A DNA stretch of 64,000 nucleotides from Opitutus terrae PB90-1 (lineage in GTDB: Bacteria; Verrucomicrobiota; Verrucomicrobiia; Opitutales; Opitutaceae). Both the position numbers and the translations under genes were made by a program. The notes beneath the pieces were generated by a model. The model searched no databases and had not been told where the DNA came from. It worked only from the letters and a program-made list of their open reading frames with translations. Each line of letters opens with the position of its first letter. The stretch's first letter is position 1. The stretch is taken from contig NC_010571.1 of assembly GCF_000019965.1 (NCBI RefSeq), positions 3,357,001 through 3,421,000 on the forward strand, in the 5' to 3' direction. Below are positions 1 to 7,049 of this stretch, piece by piece.

Positions 1-536
1 ACCTCGTGCGCGATGCGTTCGCAGGATTGCGCATCTCCGGCGGGCACGGCGACGAGCAGCCGGCGGGCGCCCCGTGCACGCACCGCGTGAATGGCCGCAC
101 GCATCGTGGCCCCGGTCGCCAGCCCGTCATCGGCCAGTACGACCGTTCGCCCGCGCAGGTCCAACGGCTCCGCCAGTTGATAAAGCTCCTCGCAGCGTCG
201 CAGTTCAGCGAGCGCGCGGTCGGCGACGGCAGCGACATGAAAGCGCGAGAGCCCCATCTGGTCGATGAGCGGTTCGTCGAGAACCTCGGCTCCGTCGGAC
301 GCGATCGCGCCCAGTGCCCGGCCCGGCAGACTCGGCGCGCCGAGTTTGCGGACGATGACTACGTCGAGCGGCGCATCGAGCTGTCGCGCCAACTCGCACG
401 CGACCGGCACGCCGCCGCGCACGAGCGCGAGCACGACGGCGGATTCCGTCCCCAAACGTTCGCGCACATGAGGCGCGAGCAGCTGTCCGGCCTCGGTGCG
501 ATCGCGATATCGCTGAGTTTCCTGGATGGTTTTCAT
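1..536 (-). CDS. Phosphoribosyltransferase family protein, partial (C-terminus outside window)
   Basis: Reading leftward from the ATG at 536 the frame stays open to the window edge, giving the first 178 residues of a protein whose family (stand-alone type I phosphoribosyltransferases, COG1926-like) is usually about 210-220 residues. The PRPP-binding loop is visible as VVLADDGLATGAT near residues 140-152, and the N-terminal RGGVPVA segment fits the hydrophobic core strand. AAAGGAG lies 9 bases before ATG 536; an in-frame ATG at 545 sits directly against that SD and is less likely. Substrate is unknown: members are annotated only as purine/pyrimidine-type transferases. It is the last gene of the leftward stress-type block, separated from the next gene by about 500 bases. 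Confidence 0.85.
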   Translation of the reverse strand, partial: MKTIQETQRYRDRTEAGQLLAPHVRERLGTESAVVLALVRGGVPVACELARQLDAPLDVVIVRKLGAPSLPGRALGAIASDGAEVLDEPLIDQMGLSRFHVAAVADRALAELRRCEELYQLAEPLDLRGRTVVLADDGLATGATMRAAIHAVRARGARRLLVAVPAGDAQSCERIAHE

Positions 537-1033
537 CGTGCACATCTCCTTTCTTCGCCGACGGCACGGCGGGCCGAGCTGATCTCGGACTTCGTTCGCC
601 GTCGCGCCGCGCGACTGCAGACCGCCGGCGTCCCGTGTTTCGCGCGGGGTGGAAATCGCTGAAGGCATACCGTCCTCCAGGGGTGCGAATTCACTGGCGC
701 GCCTCCGACCGGGGGGCATCGGCTGACTCGATCCGGATCGGCGGCAGCGTAAAGCTAGCTCAATTCGCGCGGAGGCAAGTGATTTCGCCGCGATGCGCGC
801 GGGAGTGGAGGCAGAGGGGCGGTCCGCGGAAAACCAGTCGCGGCACGGCACCCGCAGTTCCTCCTCGCTGAAGCGCTCTTCGACCAGCTCTTTAGCGGGG
901 GCGACGCGCAAAAGGTCCTGCCCCGAAAGACGGGGCAGGACGTCGAGCGTTAGCCCGGAAATTTCATGAACAGGAGTGAATCTGAGTCCGAAATTTCCGT
1001 CCGCCTGCGGCGGAGCGACCTTGTCGCGGCTAG
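537..1033. other. Intergenic stretch, about 500 bases
   Basis: No convincing ORF was found. The only ORFs here are arginine-rich frames without family resemblance. It holds the upstream region of the phosphoribosyltransferase gene and, at 916-940, a strong hairpin that probably terminates the small gene at 1034-1279. Confidence 0.5.
909..940 (-). terminator. Rho-independent-type terminator for the 1034-1279 gene
   Basis: The arms TCCTGCCCCG (916-925) and CGGGGCAGGA (931-940) form a perfect 10-bp stem with a 5-base loop. Read on the minus strand, the stem is followed by CCTTTT (915-910), a short U-tract. It lies about 95 bases past the stop of the small minus-strand gene. Confidence 0.65.
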
Positions 1034-1279
1034 CTAGCTTTCCACCAACTCGGTTTTCCAGATCGCGAAGGCTTCCGGCCAGTCGCGTTCGGCGGCCAGG
1101 AATGCTTCCGGCCAGCCCTTCTTGATCAGATCGGCGGCCGTGTCGTCGTCCAGTTGGTTCAGGTATTCCGTGACCACGGCGCAGCGGTCGCGCCAGTTGG
1201 CAGGATACACACCGGAGGCCCAGCCATGCATGCGACGAAGATTATTATTACTGAGAACAGATTTGGGAGCTTGATTCAT
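1034..1279 (-). CDS. Small hypothetical protein, 81 aa
   Basis: Not recognised. The protein has a balanced composition unlike the Arg/Pro-rich shadow frames nearby: an N-terminal MNQAPKSVLSNNNLRR stretch, then RDRCAVVTEYLNQLDDDTAA and two WPEAF motifs (about residues 56-60 and 68-72) in an acidic, probably helical second half. There is one cysteine and no membrane segment. The ATG at 1279 is preceded by a weak GGAAA. A hairpin with a T-run follows the stop. The tandem WPEAF repeat suggests a small helical protein, but no function can be assigned. Confidence 0.6.
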   Translation of the reverse strand: MNQAPKSVLSNNNLRRMHGWASGVYPANWRDRCAVVTEYLNQLDDDTAADLIKKGWPEAFLAAERDWPEAFAIWKTELVES

Positions 1280-1808
1280 TTTGTTTCCAAGGTGGGGCGG
1301 TTTCGTCGACCCAAGAGAAGCGAGACGCCCGCGAGCCGCGGACGCGGTTTGGATAAAAGGCCCCGCCGGGGCGGTGGCCGGATCAGTGCGGTTGTCGACC
1401 GGTCGGCGCGTCCTTCATGCACCCGCCCGCGACCGAAACGAATCGCGAAGATCGGGGGAGGAGTACGACCGGCGTGCGCCAGGGCAGGCCGCGCGAAGCA
1501 GCGCGCCAAAGGCGACTGAAAGGGGAAGGTGATTGAACATCGTTGCTACAGGCCGCGGCGCGAGGGCCCCGGGGTGATGAGATCAGAGCGGACGTCGCTC
1601 GACCATGGGGCGCGTTTTTCGTGATGAACACGTCGTAGGAGGGCAGTCCGCTGCTCCGAGACTCGTTCAAGGTTTCGCGGAATATCGAATTTGTGAAAGG
1701 TGTACTCTGGCGCGTCGCGAGACGACGCGATCAGCGCTGGCTCGAACTCACGTGCGCGTGCCGAGGGGCCGCGCCGAGGTGAGTCCGCGCGGTCCCCGAG
1801 GCCGACGC
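1280..1808. other. Intergenic stretch, about 530 bases
   Basis: No supported gene was found. A short GC hairpin with an A-tract at 1355-1372 reads as a terminator in the leftward direction. The ORFs present are Arg/Pro-rich frames on both strands without recognisable motifs. Confidence 0.45.
1355..1372 (-). terminator. Possible terminator of the leftward 1809-4252 operon
   Basis: On the minus strand GCCCC-GGC-GGGGC (1372-1360) forms a 5-bp GC stem with a 3-base loop, followed by CTTTTAT (1359-1353). The stem is short and lies about 440 bases after the last operon gene, so the assignment is tentative. Confidence 0.4.
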
Positions 1809-2417
1809 TCAGGCGCACGAGCCCACGATCAGTTCACGGCAATGCAGCTTCGCATACTCGATGTGAAACTGGGCGTTCTGCTGTCGCCAGAACAGGAACC
1901 ACTCGCGAGGAGTGAATCGCTCCTGAACCGCCGAGATGGGCAGAAAGACATGCAGCACGTGACGGTCGGCGTGGCGATCCGCGAGCTCGAGGAAAGCGTC
2001 GCCGCGCAGTTCGCGGGCGATCGGTTGCACGAATTCGCGTGCGGCCCGGGCCACCCGCGCTTCCCGCGCGAGCACGCTCGCGCGGGAGTGACCGAACGCG
2101 CCGAGGGCTTCGCGATCGTTGGCCCCGACGGGATAGAACACTTCGGGGCCCAGGCAGACGCCCAGTTTCGGCGTGAAAAACGTTCGCCCGGTCCGCCAGA
2201 TGCCGCCGAACAGACCGCGATAGCCGTGATGCGTGTACCAGAGCGCCTCGCCCTGCAGTCGCAGTTCGCGGTGCACGGATTCGACATTGTCGTTCGTGAG
2301 GAGCACGAACGGCGGAATCTGCGCGGCGGGCTTGGCCGCACGCGGGAAGGAGTAGTCGTTTTTCTTCGCGGGGCGCGCGGTGTGCGCGCGCGCATTGGGA
2401 ACCGGCGTCGTGCTCAT
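1809..2417 (-). CDS. Hypothetical protein, 202 aa
   Basis: Not recognised. The start at 2417 is chosen because GGAGG lies 7 bases upstream and the ATG overlaps the stop of the preceding small ORF as ATGA. The N-terminal 40 residues are basic and probably disordered. The rest is a globular-looking domain rich in aromatic residues, with LLTNDNVESVHREL, ALWYTHHGYRGLFGG and a C-terminal REWFLFWRQQNAQFHIEYAKLHC stretch (the longest quoted piece is shortened from about residues 165-190). No signal peptide or membrane helix is visible. It is the last gene of a run with an aldo/keto reductase-like gene and a ribosome-hibernation factor, so a role in the same stress or starvation response is plausible but unproven. 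Confidence 0.7.
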   Translation of the reverse strand: MSTTPVPNARAHTARPAKKNDYSFPRAAKPAAQIPPFVLLTNDNVESVHRELRLQGEALWYTHHGYRGLFGGIWRTGRTFFTPKLGVCLGPEVFYPVGANDREALGAFGHSRASVLAREARVARAAREFVQPIARELRGDAFLELADRHADRHVLHVFLPISAVQERFTPREWFLFWRQQNAQFHIEYAKLHCRELIVGSCA

Positions 2418-2689
2418 GCGAGGTCCTCCGCGTGGACGATGGCGGGATGGCGGCAGACGTCCCCGGCCGGTTCCGGCCGGCGGACGCTGATACCGCGGTC
2501 GGAGACCGAGGCCTGCCACTGGACGTCACTGGCCGTGCTGCAGCCGATCACGACGGCGCCGGACCAGGAGGCGCGCGCGGGGCGGCTACGGCGCCGTCGG
2601 GTGCGCGCGGCGGCGGTTTCGAATTGGTTCACGACGAGAACGCGGGTGCGATCGCCGTGACGGTGATGAGTGATGGCAAGTGTTTCCAT
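2414..2689 (-). CDS. Small hypothetical protein, 91 aa
   Basis: Not recognised. It lies between the hibernation factor and the 202-aa protein and its TGA overlaps the next ATG by four bases (ATGA), which supports translation. It begins METLAITHHRHGDRTRVLVV, followed by an Arg-rich stretch (about residues 28-38) and a less biased second half. No SD precedes the ATG at 2689. The Arg-rich part could equally be a by-product of GC-rich DNA, so the call rests mainly on its position. Confidence 0.45.
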   Translation of the reverse strand: METLAITHHRHGDRTRVLVVNQFETAAARTRRRRSRPARASWSGAVVIGCSTASDVQWQASVSDRGISVRRPEPAGDVCRHPAIVHAEDLA

Positions 2690-2769
2690 GGCAGAAGGAG
2701 GTTGGAGGTTGGTACTGGAGGCACGGGCGGTCGGACGACGGGCGGCGGCGCCGCATCTCCCGCGGCGTC

Positions 2770-3165
2770 TCAGGAAGCGACCAGGCGCGGCGACACCGTC
2801 GTGCGATCGCGATACGCGCGGATATCATCCATGGCGCGCTGCCGCATCCGAACCGTGGCCCGTCGGCGGAGCATCCGGTCGAGGCGGTCGATCAGCCAGT
2901 CGATGGATTTGTAGGCGTCGTTCGAGACCACGGACGCCAGCAGATCCGGCCCGTGCAGTTCGATCCGTCCCTTGGCGACGAACAAAGCAACGCCGTTGCG
3001 GTGCTCGCGGTCCAGGTCGACACGCACGCGAATGATGCGCGGTTCATGGCGGAAGAGCCGCTCGGCCTTGGTTTCGATGGTGGATCTCAACGCATCGGTG
3101 AGCCACAGGCGGATGCCGCGGATAACGAGCTTGGTCTCGAGTTCACGAGCTGTGGTGTGTTTCAT
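2770..3165 (-). CDS. Ribosome hibernation promoting factor / RaiA family protein (short form), copy 1
   Basis: 131 residues. The HPF/YfiA fold is recognisable over residues 10-110: VIRGIRLWLTDALRSTIETKAERLF, then RVRVDLD, the AKGRIELHGPDL strand and the helix IDWLIDRLDRMLRR. Proteins of this family bind the decoding region of the 30S subunit in stationary phase and silence 70S ribosomes. The C-terminal dimerisation domain of long HPFs is absent. It begins 25 bases after the aldo/keto reductase-like gene and is probably cotranscribed with it. A second, better conserved copy lies at 31172-31552. Confidence 0.85.
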   Translation of the reverse strand: MKHTTARELETKLVIRGIRLWLTDALRSTIETKAERLFRHEPRIIRVRVDLDREHRNGVALFVAKGRIELHGPDLLASVVSNDAYKSIDWLIDRLDRMLRRRATVRMRQRAMDDIRAYRDRTTVSPRLVAS

Positions 3166-3190
3166 TTTTTGGGGGCCTTTCGTTAGGGGG

Positions 3191-4252
3191 CTAGACGGTC
3201 AGGAGTTCGTTTTCGCGAGCGACTTCCGTCGTCGCGGTGGGGGAGGTGGAGCTCGGGTCGACGGTTGCGTCGCGCAGTGGCAGATGCGTGCGCTGCACGG
3301 TGGAGGCGCGATCGAGCCGTTCGAGGTCCGAGGCGCTGAGCGACAACTCGCCCGCAGCGACGATTTCGCGCAGCAGCGCAACCGAATTGGCGCCAATCAG
3401 CGCCGAGGTGACGTGCGGGTGGTGGAGCACCCACGCCAGCGCGATTTGCGCGGGCGTGCGGTCGTGTTCGTGGGCGAGCTGGTTCACCGTCCGCACGACC
3501 TTTGCGCCGCAGTCGAACCCGTAACGCTCGACGAGCCAACGGAGCCGGGACGTGCCCAACGCGAGCGAACTGCCCTCGCGCTTCGCCAGCAGGCCTCCGG
3601 CCAGCGGGGAGCGGGCGATCAGCCCCAGCCGGTACGTCTCGCACGCCCCGCCGAGTTCGGTTTCGACGCGGGCTCGGGCGAGCAGCGAATAGTCGGCCTG
3701 GAGGGCGTCGATCCGGCAGTGGTTGGCGCGATAGCCAGCGTGGATTTCGTTGACGAGCCGCCACGCCGGAAGTTCGGCGAACGCGAGGTAGCGCAGGCGG
3801 CCCGTGCGCACCGACTGGTCCAGCACGGCGCGAATCGCAGGCGCGATCCGCTGTGGCCCGGCCCACTCGCAGACGAGCAAATCCAGATAGTCCGTCTGGA
3901 AGCGCGCGAGCGAGTCGTCGATGCTACGCTGCAGCTGCTTCGCGAGGTCCTCCTCGGTGAGGTCCCGCGCTTCGCGCAGGCTGATGCGCGTGGCCAGAAC
4001 CAGCGCCGAGCGCGCGTGACCGCGCGCGCGCCACCAGCGGCCGACCACGGCTTCGGAGGCGGCGACCGAGGCGGGACCGTCGTCGACGCCGGGATTGGGC
4101 GCGAGCGCCTGGATGAAGTTGCCGCCCGCGGCATGGTAGGCGTCGAGGACGGCGAGTGAAGTGGATTCACCAATACGCCAGCCGAAGTTCATGGTGCCGA
4201 GGCAGAACTCGGGCAGCTGGGCGCCGGTGCAACCGAAGGAGCGTTGCTTCAT
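3191..4252 (-). CDS. Aldo/keto reductase-fold protein with all four catalytic residues replaced (AKR-like 1)
   Basis: 353 residues with the overall AKR (beta/alpha)8 layout: N-terminal FCLGTMNFG, the strand AAGGNFI, the mid-barrel LQADYSLL, ARSPLAGGLL and the NADPH-side motif ALAWVLHHPHVTSALIGANS. In active AKRs the tetrad is Asp-Tyr-Lys-His. Here the equivalent positions read Gln48, Asn53, Arg89 (LATRIS) and Glu129 (VCEW), so normal carbonyl reduction is unlikely. A C-terminal tail after residue 325 is low-complexity. It heads the leftward operon with the hibernation factor. A paralogue with the same substitutions is at 8524-9567. The fold is clear; the activity is unknown. Confidence 0.88.
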   Translation of the reverse strand: MKQRSFGCTGAQLPEFCLGTMNFGWRIGESTSLAVLDAYHAAGGNFIQALAPNPGVDDGPASVAASEAVVGRWWRARGHARSALVLATRISLREARDLTEEDLAKQLQRSIDDSLARFQTDYLDLLVCEWAGPQRIAPAIRAVLDQSVRTGRLRYLAFAELPAWRLVNEIHAGYRANHCRIDALQADYSLLARARVETELGGACETYRLGLIARSPLAGGLLAKREGSSLALGTSRLRWLVERYGFDCGAKVVRTVNQLAHEHDRTPAQIALAWVLHHPHVTSALIGANSVALLREIVAAGELSLSASDLERLDRASTVQRTHLPLRDATVDPSSTSPTATTEVARENELLTV

Positions 4253-4900
4253 AGTAAGTCACGAGCTAAGGGTTGGGACATGACGGACCAAAGCCCGTCA
4301 GGAGGGTAGGTGACCAACAGCGTCGACGGCGCCCGAAGGGCTCGTCCGCTGGTGCGGAAACCGTATCCGCGGCGCGCCGGCGCTGGTGAGCGGCGAGCCG
4401 GATCTACATCCCTAGCTCGTCTGACTCACCGCGCCGGCAAGGCCGGGAAGATGACAACTACATGGAGTAATTGTCGGGAGGCTGTGGGGAAAAACTTCAT
4501 TGGGTTCAGCAGCCGCGGGGACCAATGCGTGACGATTTTGTTCTGTCAAGTTTTTTTGCAGAAAAAATTTGACATCGGTGCGAAAGACACGGATCTAAAG
4601 ATCCATGATCCGCCGCACCCTCCAATTTGCTTGCTGCATCCGACCGCTCCACGCGGTACGGACGGGAGTCGCGTGGATCTTCCTTGGCTAACCCGGGCCT
4701 GAGCTGAAGCGACGCGGGCCTTGTCCGCGATAGAGCCAGCTCCGGATCCCGGTTTTTCGAATACGTCACGCTAACGCGTGCGCTGCGCCTGGGCGCAACC
4801 GTCGGTTTACCCCGTCTTTCCCCTGATCGTCCAGACCGCCACGACGCGGTCGGCATCCACCCGGCACCCGCCTGTCCGGCCTCGAACCCCATCAACCCCC
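4253..4900. other. Divergent intergenic region with unusual AT-rich inverted repeat, about 650 bases
   Basis: It lies between the divergent AKR-like 1 and Rnk-like 1 genes. ORFs on either strand show no family motif and I do not call them. It contains the AT-rich inverted repeat at 4544-4574, promoter-like sequence at 4569-4599 and the short palindrome GGATCTAAAGATCC at 4591-4604. Confidence 0.5.
4569..4599 (+). promoter_or_regulatory. Candidate promoter for the rightward Rnk/metallophosphoesterase block
   Basis: A consensus TTGACA (4569-4574) is followed 19 bases later by TCTAAA (4594-4599, 4 of 6 matches to TATAAT). The -10 lies inside the palindrome GGATCTAAAGATCC (4591-4604), a possible operator. 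The leader to the Rnk-like gene would be about 300 bases. An inverted TGTCAA at 4544-4549 gives a face-to-face -35-like element on the other strand. Confidence 0.45.
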
Positions 4901-5389
4901 ATGGATACCATTTACATCACCACTGAGGACAACGCCCGGCTGCGCCTGCTCCTTTTGCTCAGTCCCTACACCGATACGCGTCAACGCGAGCGCGAACTGT
5001 TGCGCCGCGGACTGGACCGCGCGGCCATTCTGCCGCTCTCGGCCGACTGGCCGGAAGCGATCCGGCTGGGCGTCGCTTTCGAATATGAGGATCTCGACAA
5101 CGGCGTGATCCACACCGGCTGCCTGTGCCTGCCGGACGAGGAGGCGACGACGGCGCACGGAATCCCGGTGCTCTCTCGTTTTGGTGCCGCGGTGATCGGC
5201 TGCTGCGTGGGCAACGAAGTCTGGTGGGCGGAGATGGACCGTTCCCGGCGCATCCTGGTTCGCCGCGTCGGCACGGCCGTGGCGCACGAGCCTGGCCCGG
5301 AGGCTCTCGCCGCGGATGCCGCTCTGGCCGAACCAGCGGCGCTCGAACCGCAATTTGGGCCCGGCCGCGCCGAATTGCAGACCGCCTAG
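4901..5389 (+). CDS. Rnk-like protein with GreA/GreB C-terminal domain, copy 1
   Basis: 162 residues. The N-terminal part (1-50) has the Rnk pattern IYITTEDNARLRLLL and ELLRRGLDRA. Residues 60-130 form the GreA/GreB C-terminal (FKBP-like) domain, with IRLGVAFEYEDLDNG, GIPVLSRFGAAVIG and GNEVWW. The long coiled coil with acidic tip of true GreA is absent. Family members bind RNA polymerase near the secondary channel and in E. coli Rnk affects nucleoside diphosphate kinase levels; here the role is inferred. The C-terminal 30 residues are Ala/Glu-rich and unstructured. A second copy lies at 6559-6990. Confidence 0.85.
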   Translation: MDTIYITTEDNARLRLLLLLSPYTDTRQRERELLRRGLDRAAILPLSADWPEAIRLGVAFEYEDLDNGVIHTGCLCLPDEEATTAHGIPVLSRFGAAVIGCCVGNEVWWAEMDRSRRILVRRVGTAVAHEPGPEALAADAALAEPAALEPQFGPGRAELQTA

Positions 5390-5782
5390 CGCGCCGGCGC
5401 ACGCCCCTCTGTCGCCATGCTCAGACGCATTTACGTCTTCAGCTTTTCGTCCTGTGCGTGCCGCGCCCGCGGCGGGCGGCACGTCGGGGACGGAGCGGCA
5501 CGGGCCAAGCGGTCGGTCATTCACGACTGTCCCGGATAGCCCGCCCGCGAGTCCGCGCGGGAGCCCAGTGACTCAGCTACGCTGAGCCGCGGCTCGCGGC
5601 CGAGTGCGGGCAGCGAAGAGCTGCCCGGCGCTGGCCTGCAGCCGATCTCGGCCCCCGGCGCACCGCCGCTGTCGGCGCCCGTTCTCGACGAACCTCGATC
5701 CCATTGCGCCGCCCGGGCGAAGCCGCGAGCGCGAATCCTCCCACTCCTTCCACTTTCCACTCCTTCGTCCACTCCCTTCGTC
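5390..5782. other. Intergenic stretch between Rnk-like 1 and the metallophosphoesterase, about 390 bases
   Basis: No supported gene was found. It contains a GC-rich imperfect hairpin at 5458-5482 (GTGCC pairing with GGCAC around a GCCC/GGGC core), which could terminate the Rnk-like transcript, and a small hairpin CTCAGC-TAC-GCTGAG around 5574-5588. No T-run follows either. Confidence 0.4.
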
Positions 5783-6490
5783 ATGATCATCCTTCACGTC
5801 ACCGATCTTCACTTCAACCAGCGCTGGTATGACTGGCTATCGGACCGCGCGCCGGCGCACGACGTGCTGGTACTTTCCGGCGACTTGCTTGATCTGGCAA
5901 ACGCAACGCCGGCAGCCCGGCAGGCCGCCTGGGTCAGCGATTGGGCGCAGAGCATCGGCACGCCGATGTGCGTGTGCAGCGGGAATCACGATCTGGAATG
6001 GGACAGCGCCCTCGAGCGCTGGCGGCCGGCATTGTGGCTGCGCGATCTGGCCGGTCCCACGCGCTGGATTGATGGCCAGGCCGGTACGATCGGCGGGCTC
6101 CGCTTCCTCAGCATCGGCTGCGCCACGCGGCCGAAGGGCGGCGAAGCCGACGTCTGGGTCGTGCACGCTCCACCCATCGGCGTGCTGACCGGCCGGCGGA
6201 TCGGTGGCCGCGACGGCGGCGACCCGGAACTCGCCGCGCGCGTTGCGCGTTTCGCTCCGCAGATCGTCTGCTCGGGCCACGTCCACGATCCGACGCATTG
6301 GTGCGCCCGCTCCGGCGGGACGCTGTATCTGAATCCTGGGCATACCGCCGATGCGCTGGTTCCGAACCACATCCTGATCGATACGGAACAAATGCATGCC
6401 CGCGGCGTGATGGGCTGCCGCGTGGCGGAAACCGTCGCCGGGCCAACCGCCCGGGAGCTCGCGACGCCCGCGGCGGCCGTCCCCGGGTGA
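5783..6490 (+). CDS. Metallophosphoesterase (calcineurin-like)
   Basis: 235 residues with the complete metal-site series of the family in order: TDLHF (Asp8, His10), LSGDLLDL (about 31-38), SGNHDLEW (about 66-73), WVVHAPP (about 124-130) and GHVHDP (about 159-164). These residues hold the dinuclear metal centre that hydrolyses phosphomonoesters or diesters. No signal peptide is present, so it is cytoplasmic. It sits between the two Rnk-like genes, each in the same orientation; the pairing hints at nucleotide or stress signalling. The physiological substrate cannot be told from sequence. Confidence 0.9.
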   Translation: MIILHVTDLHFNQRWYDWLSDRAPAHDVLVLSGDLLDLANATPAARQAAWVSDWAQSIGTPMCVCSGNHDLEWDSALERWRPALWLRDLAGPTRWIDGQAGTIGGLRFLSIGCATRPKGGEADVWVVHAPPIGVLTGRRIGGRDGGDPELAARVARFAPQIVCSGHVHDPTHWCARSGGTLYLNPGHTADALVPNHILIDTEQMHARGVMGCRVAETVAGPTARELATPAAAVPG

Positions 6491-6558
6491 GCCGCTCAAC
6501 CCCTCCATCGACCCTCCAACCACTAACCTCCCTCTCGAAACCCAAACATAACAAAAGC

Positions 6559-6990
6559 ATGAATACCAGTCCCCTCTACTTCTCCATCGAAGATTACACC
6601 AAGCTCAGCCTCCTGGCCACGGCCACCAGCCGGCCCGGTACGCCGAGCCAGCTCCGGAGCGAATTGAGCCGCGGCGTCGTGGTCGACGCGACCGCGCTGC
6701 CGCCGACCGCGATCCGGCTCGGCTCGACCGTCGAAATCGAGGATCTTGAATCCGGCGAGATCGAAACCTACACGCTGGTGCTGCCCGAGCAGGCCAACGT
6801 CGACGCGCGCAAGCTCTCGGTGCTCGCCCCGATCGGAACGGCGGTCATCGGCTGCCTGCAGGGCGCGGAGGTGGCGTGGTCCACGCCGGGCGGAACCCGG
6901 CGACTCCGCATCGGCCGGGTGAGTCCGCCCGCCGAACCGGCCACGCCGGTCGGACTGACGCTGCCGTTGGCGCTACCCAGCGCCTCGTAG
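6559..6990 (+). CDS. Rnk-like protein with GreA/GreB C-terminal domain, copy 2
   Basis: 143 residues. It begins LYFSIEDYTKLSLLATA, followed by a short helix with SQLRSELSRGVVVD and the GreA/B C-terminal domain (about 55-120): IRLGSTVEIEDLESGE, LSVLAPIGTAVIGCLQG and WSTPGGTRRLRIGRV. It is collinear with copy 1 but diverged in sequence, and its tail is also Pro/Ala-rich. Presumed target is RNA polymerase, by family. The ATG at 6559 follows a purine-rich ACAAAAGC and no strong SD. Confidence 0.85.
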   Translation: MNTSPLYFSIEDYTKLSLLATATSRPGTPSQLRSELSRGVVVDATALPPTAIRLGSTVEIEDLESGEIETYTLVLPEQANVDARKLSVLAPIGTAVIGCLQGAEVAWSTPGGTRRLRIGRVSPPAEPATPVGLTLPLALPSAS

Positions 6991-7049
6991 ACCCCGCCGC
7001 AGGGCGATCGCGCCCTGCGGCTTGCCCCCACGAACCCATCCCTCCAGCC

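Noticed and set aside
1546-1818. A 90-codon minus-strand ORF overlapping the end of the 202-aa hypothetical gene
   Set aside because: Arg/Ser-rich composition, no SD, and no coupling to the neighbours.
4310-4702. A 130-codon + strand ORF in the AKR-like 1/Rnk-like 1 gap
   Set aside because: It crosses the AT-rich inverted repeat and promoter-like sequence, has no recognisable motif and an Arg-rich start.
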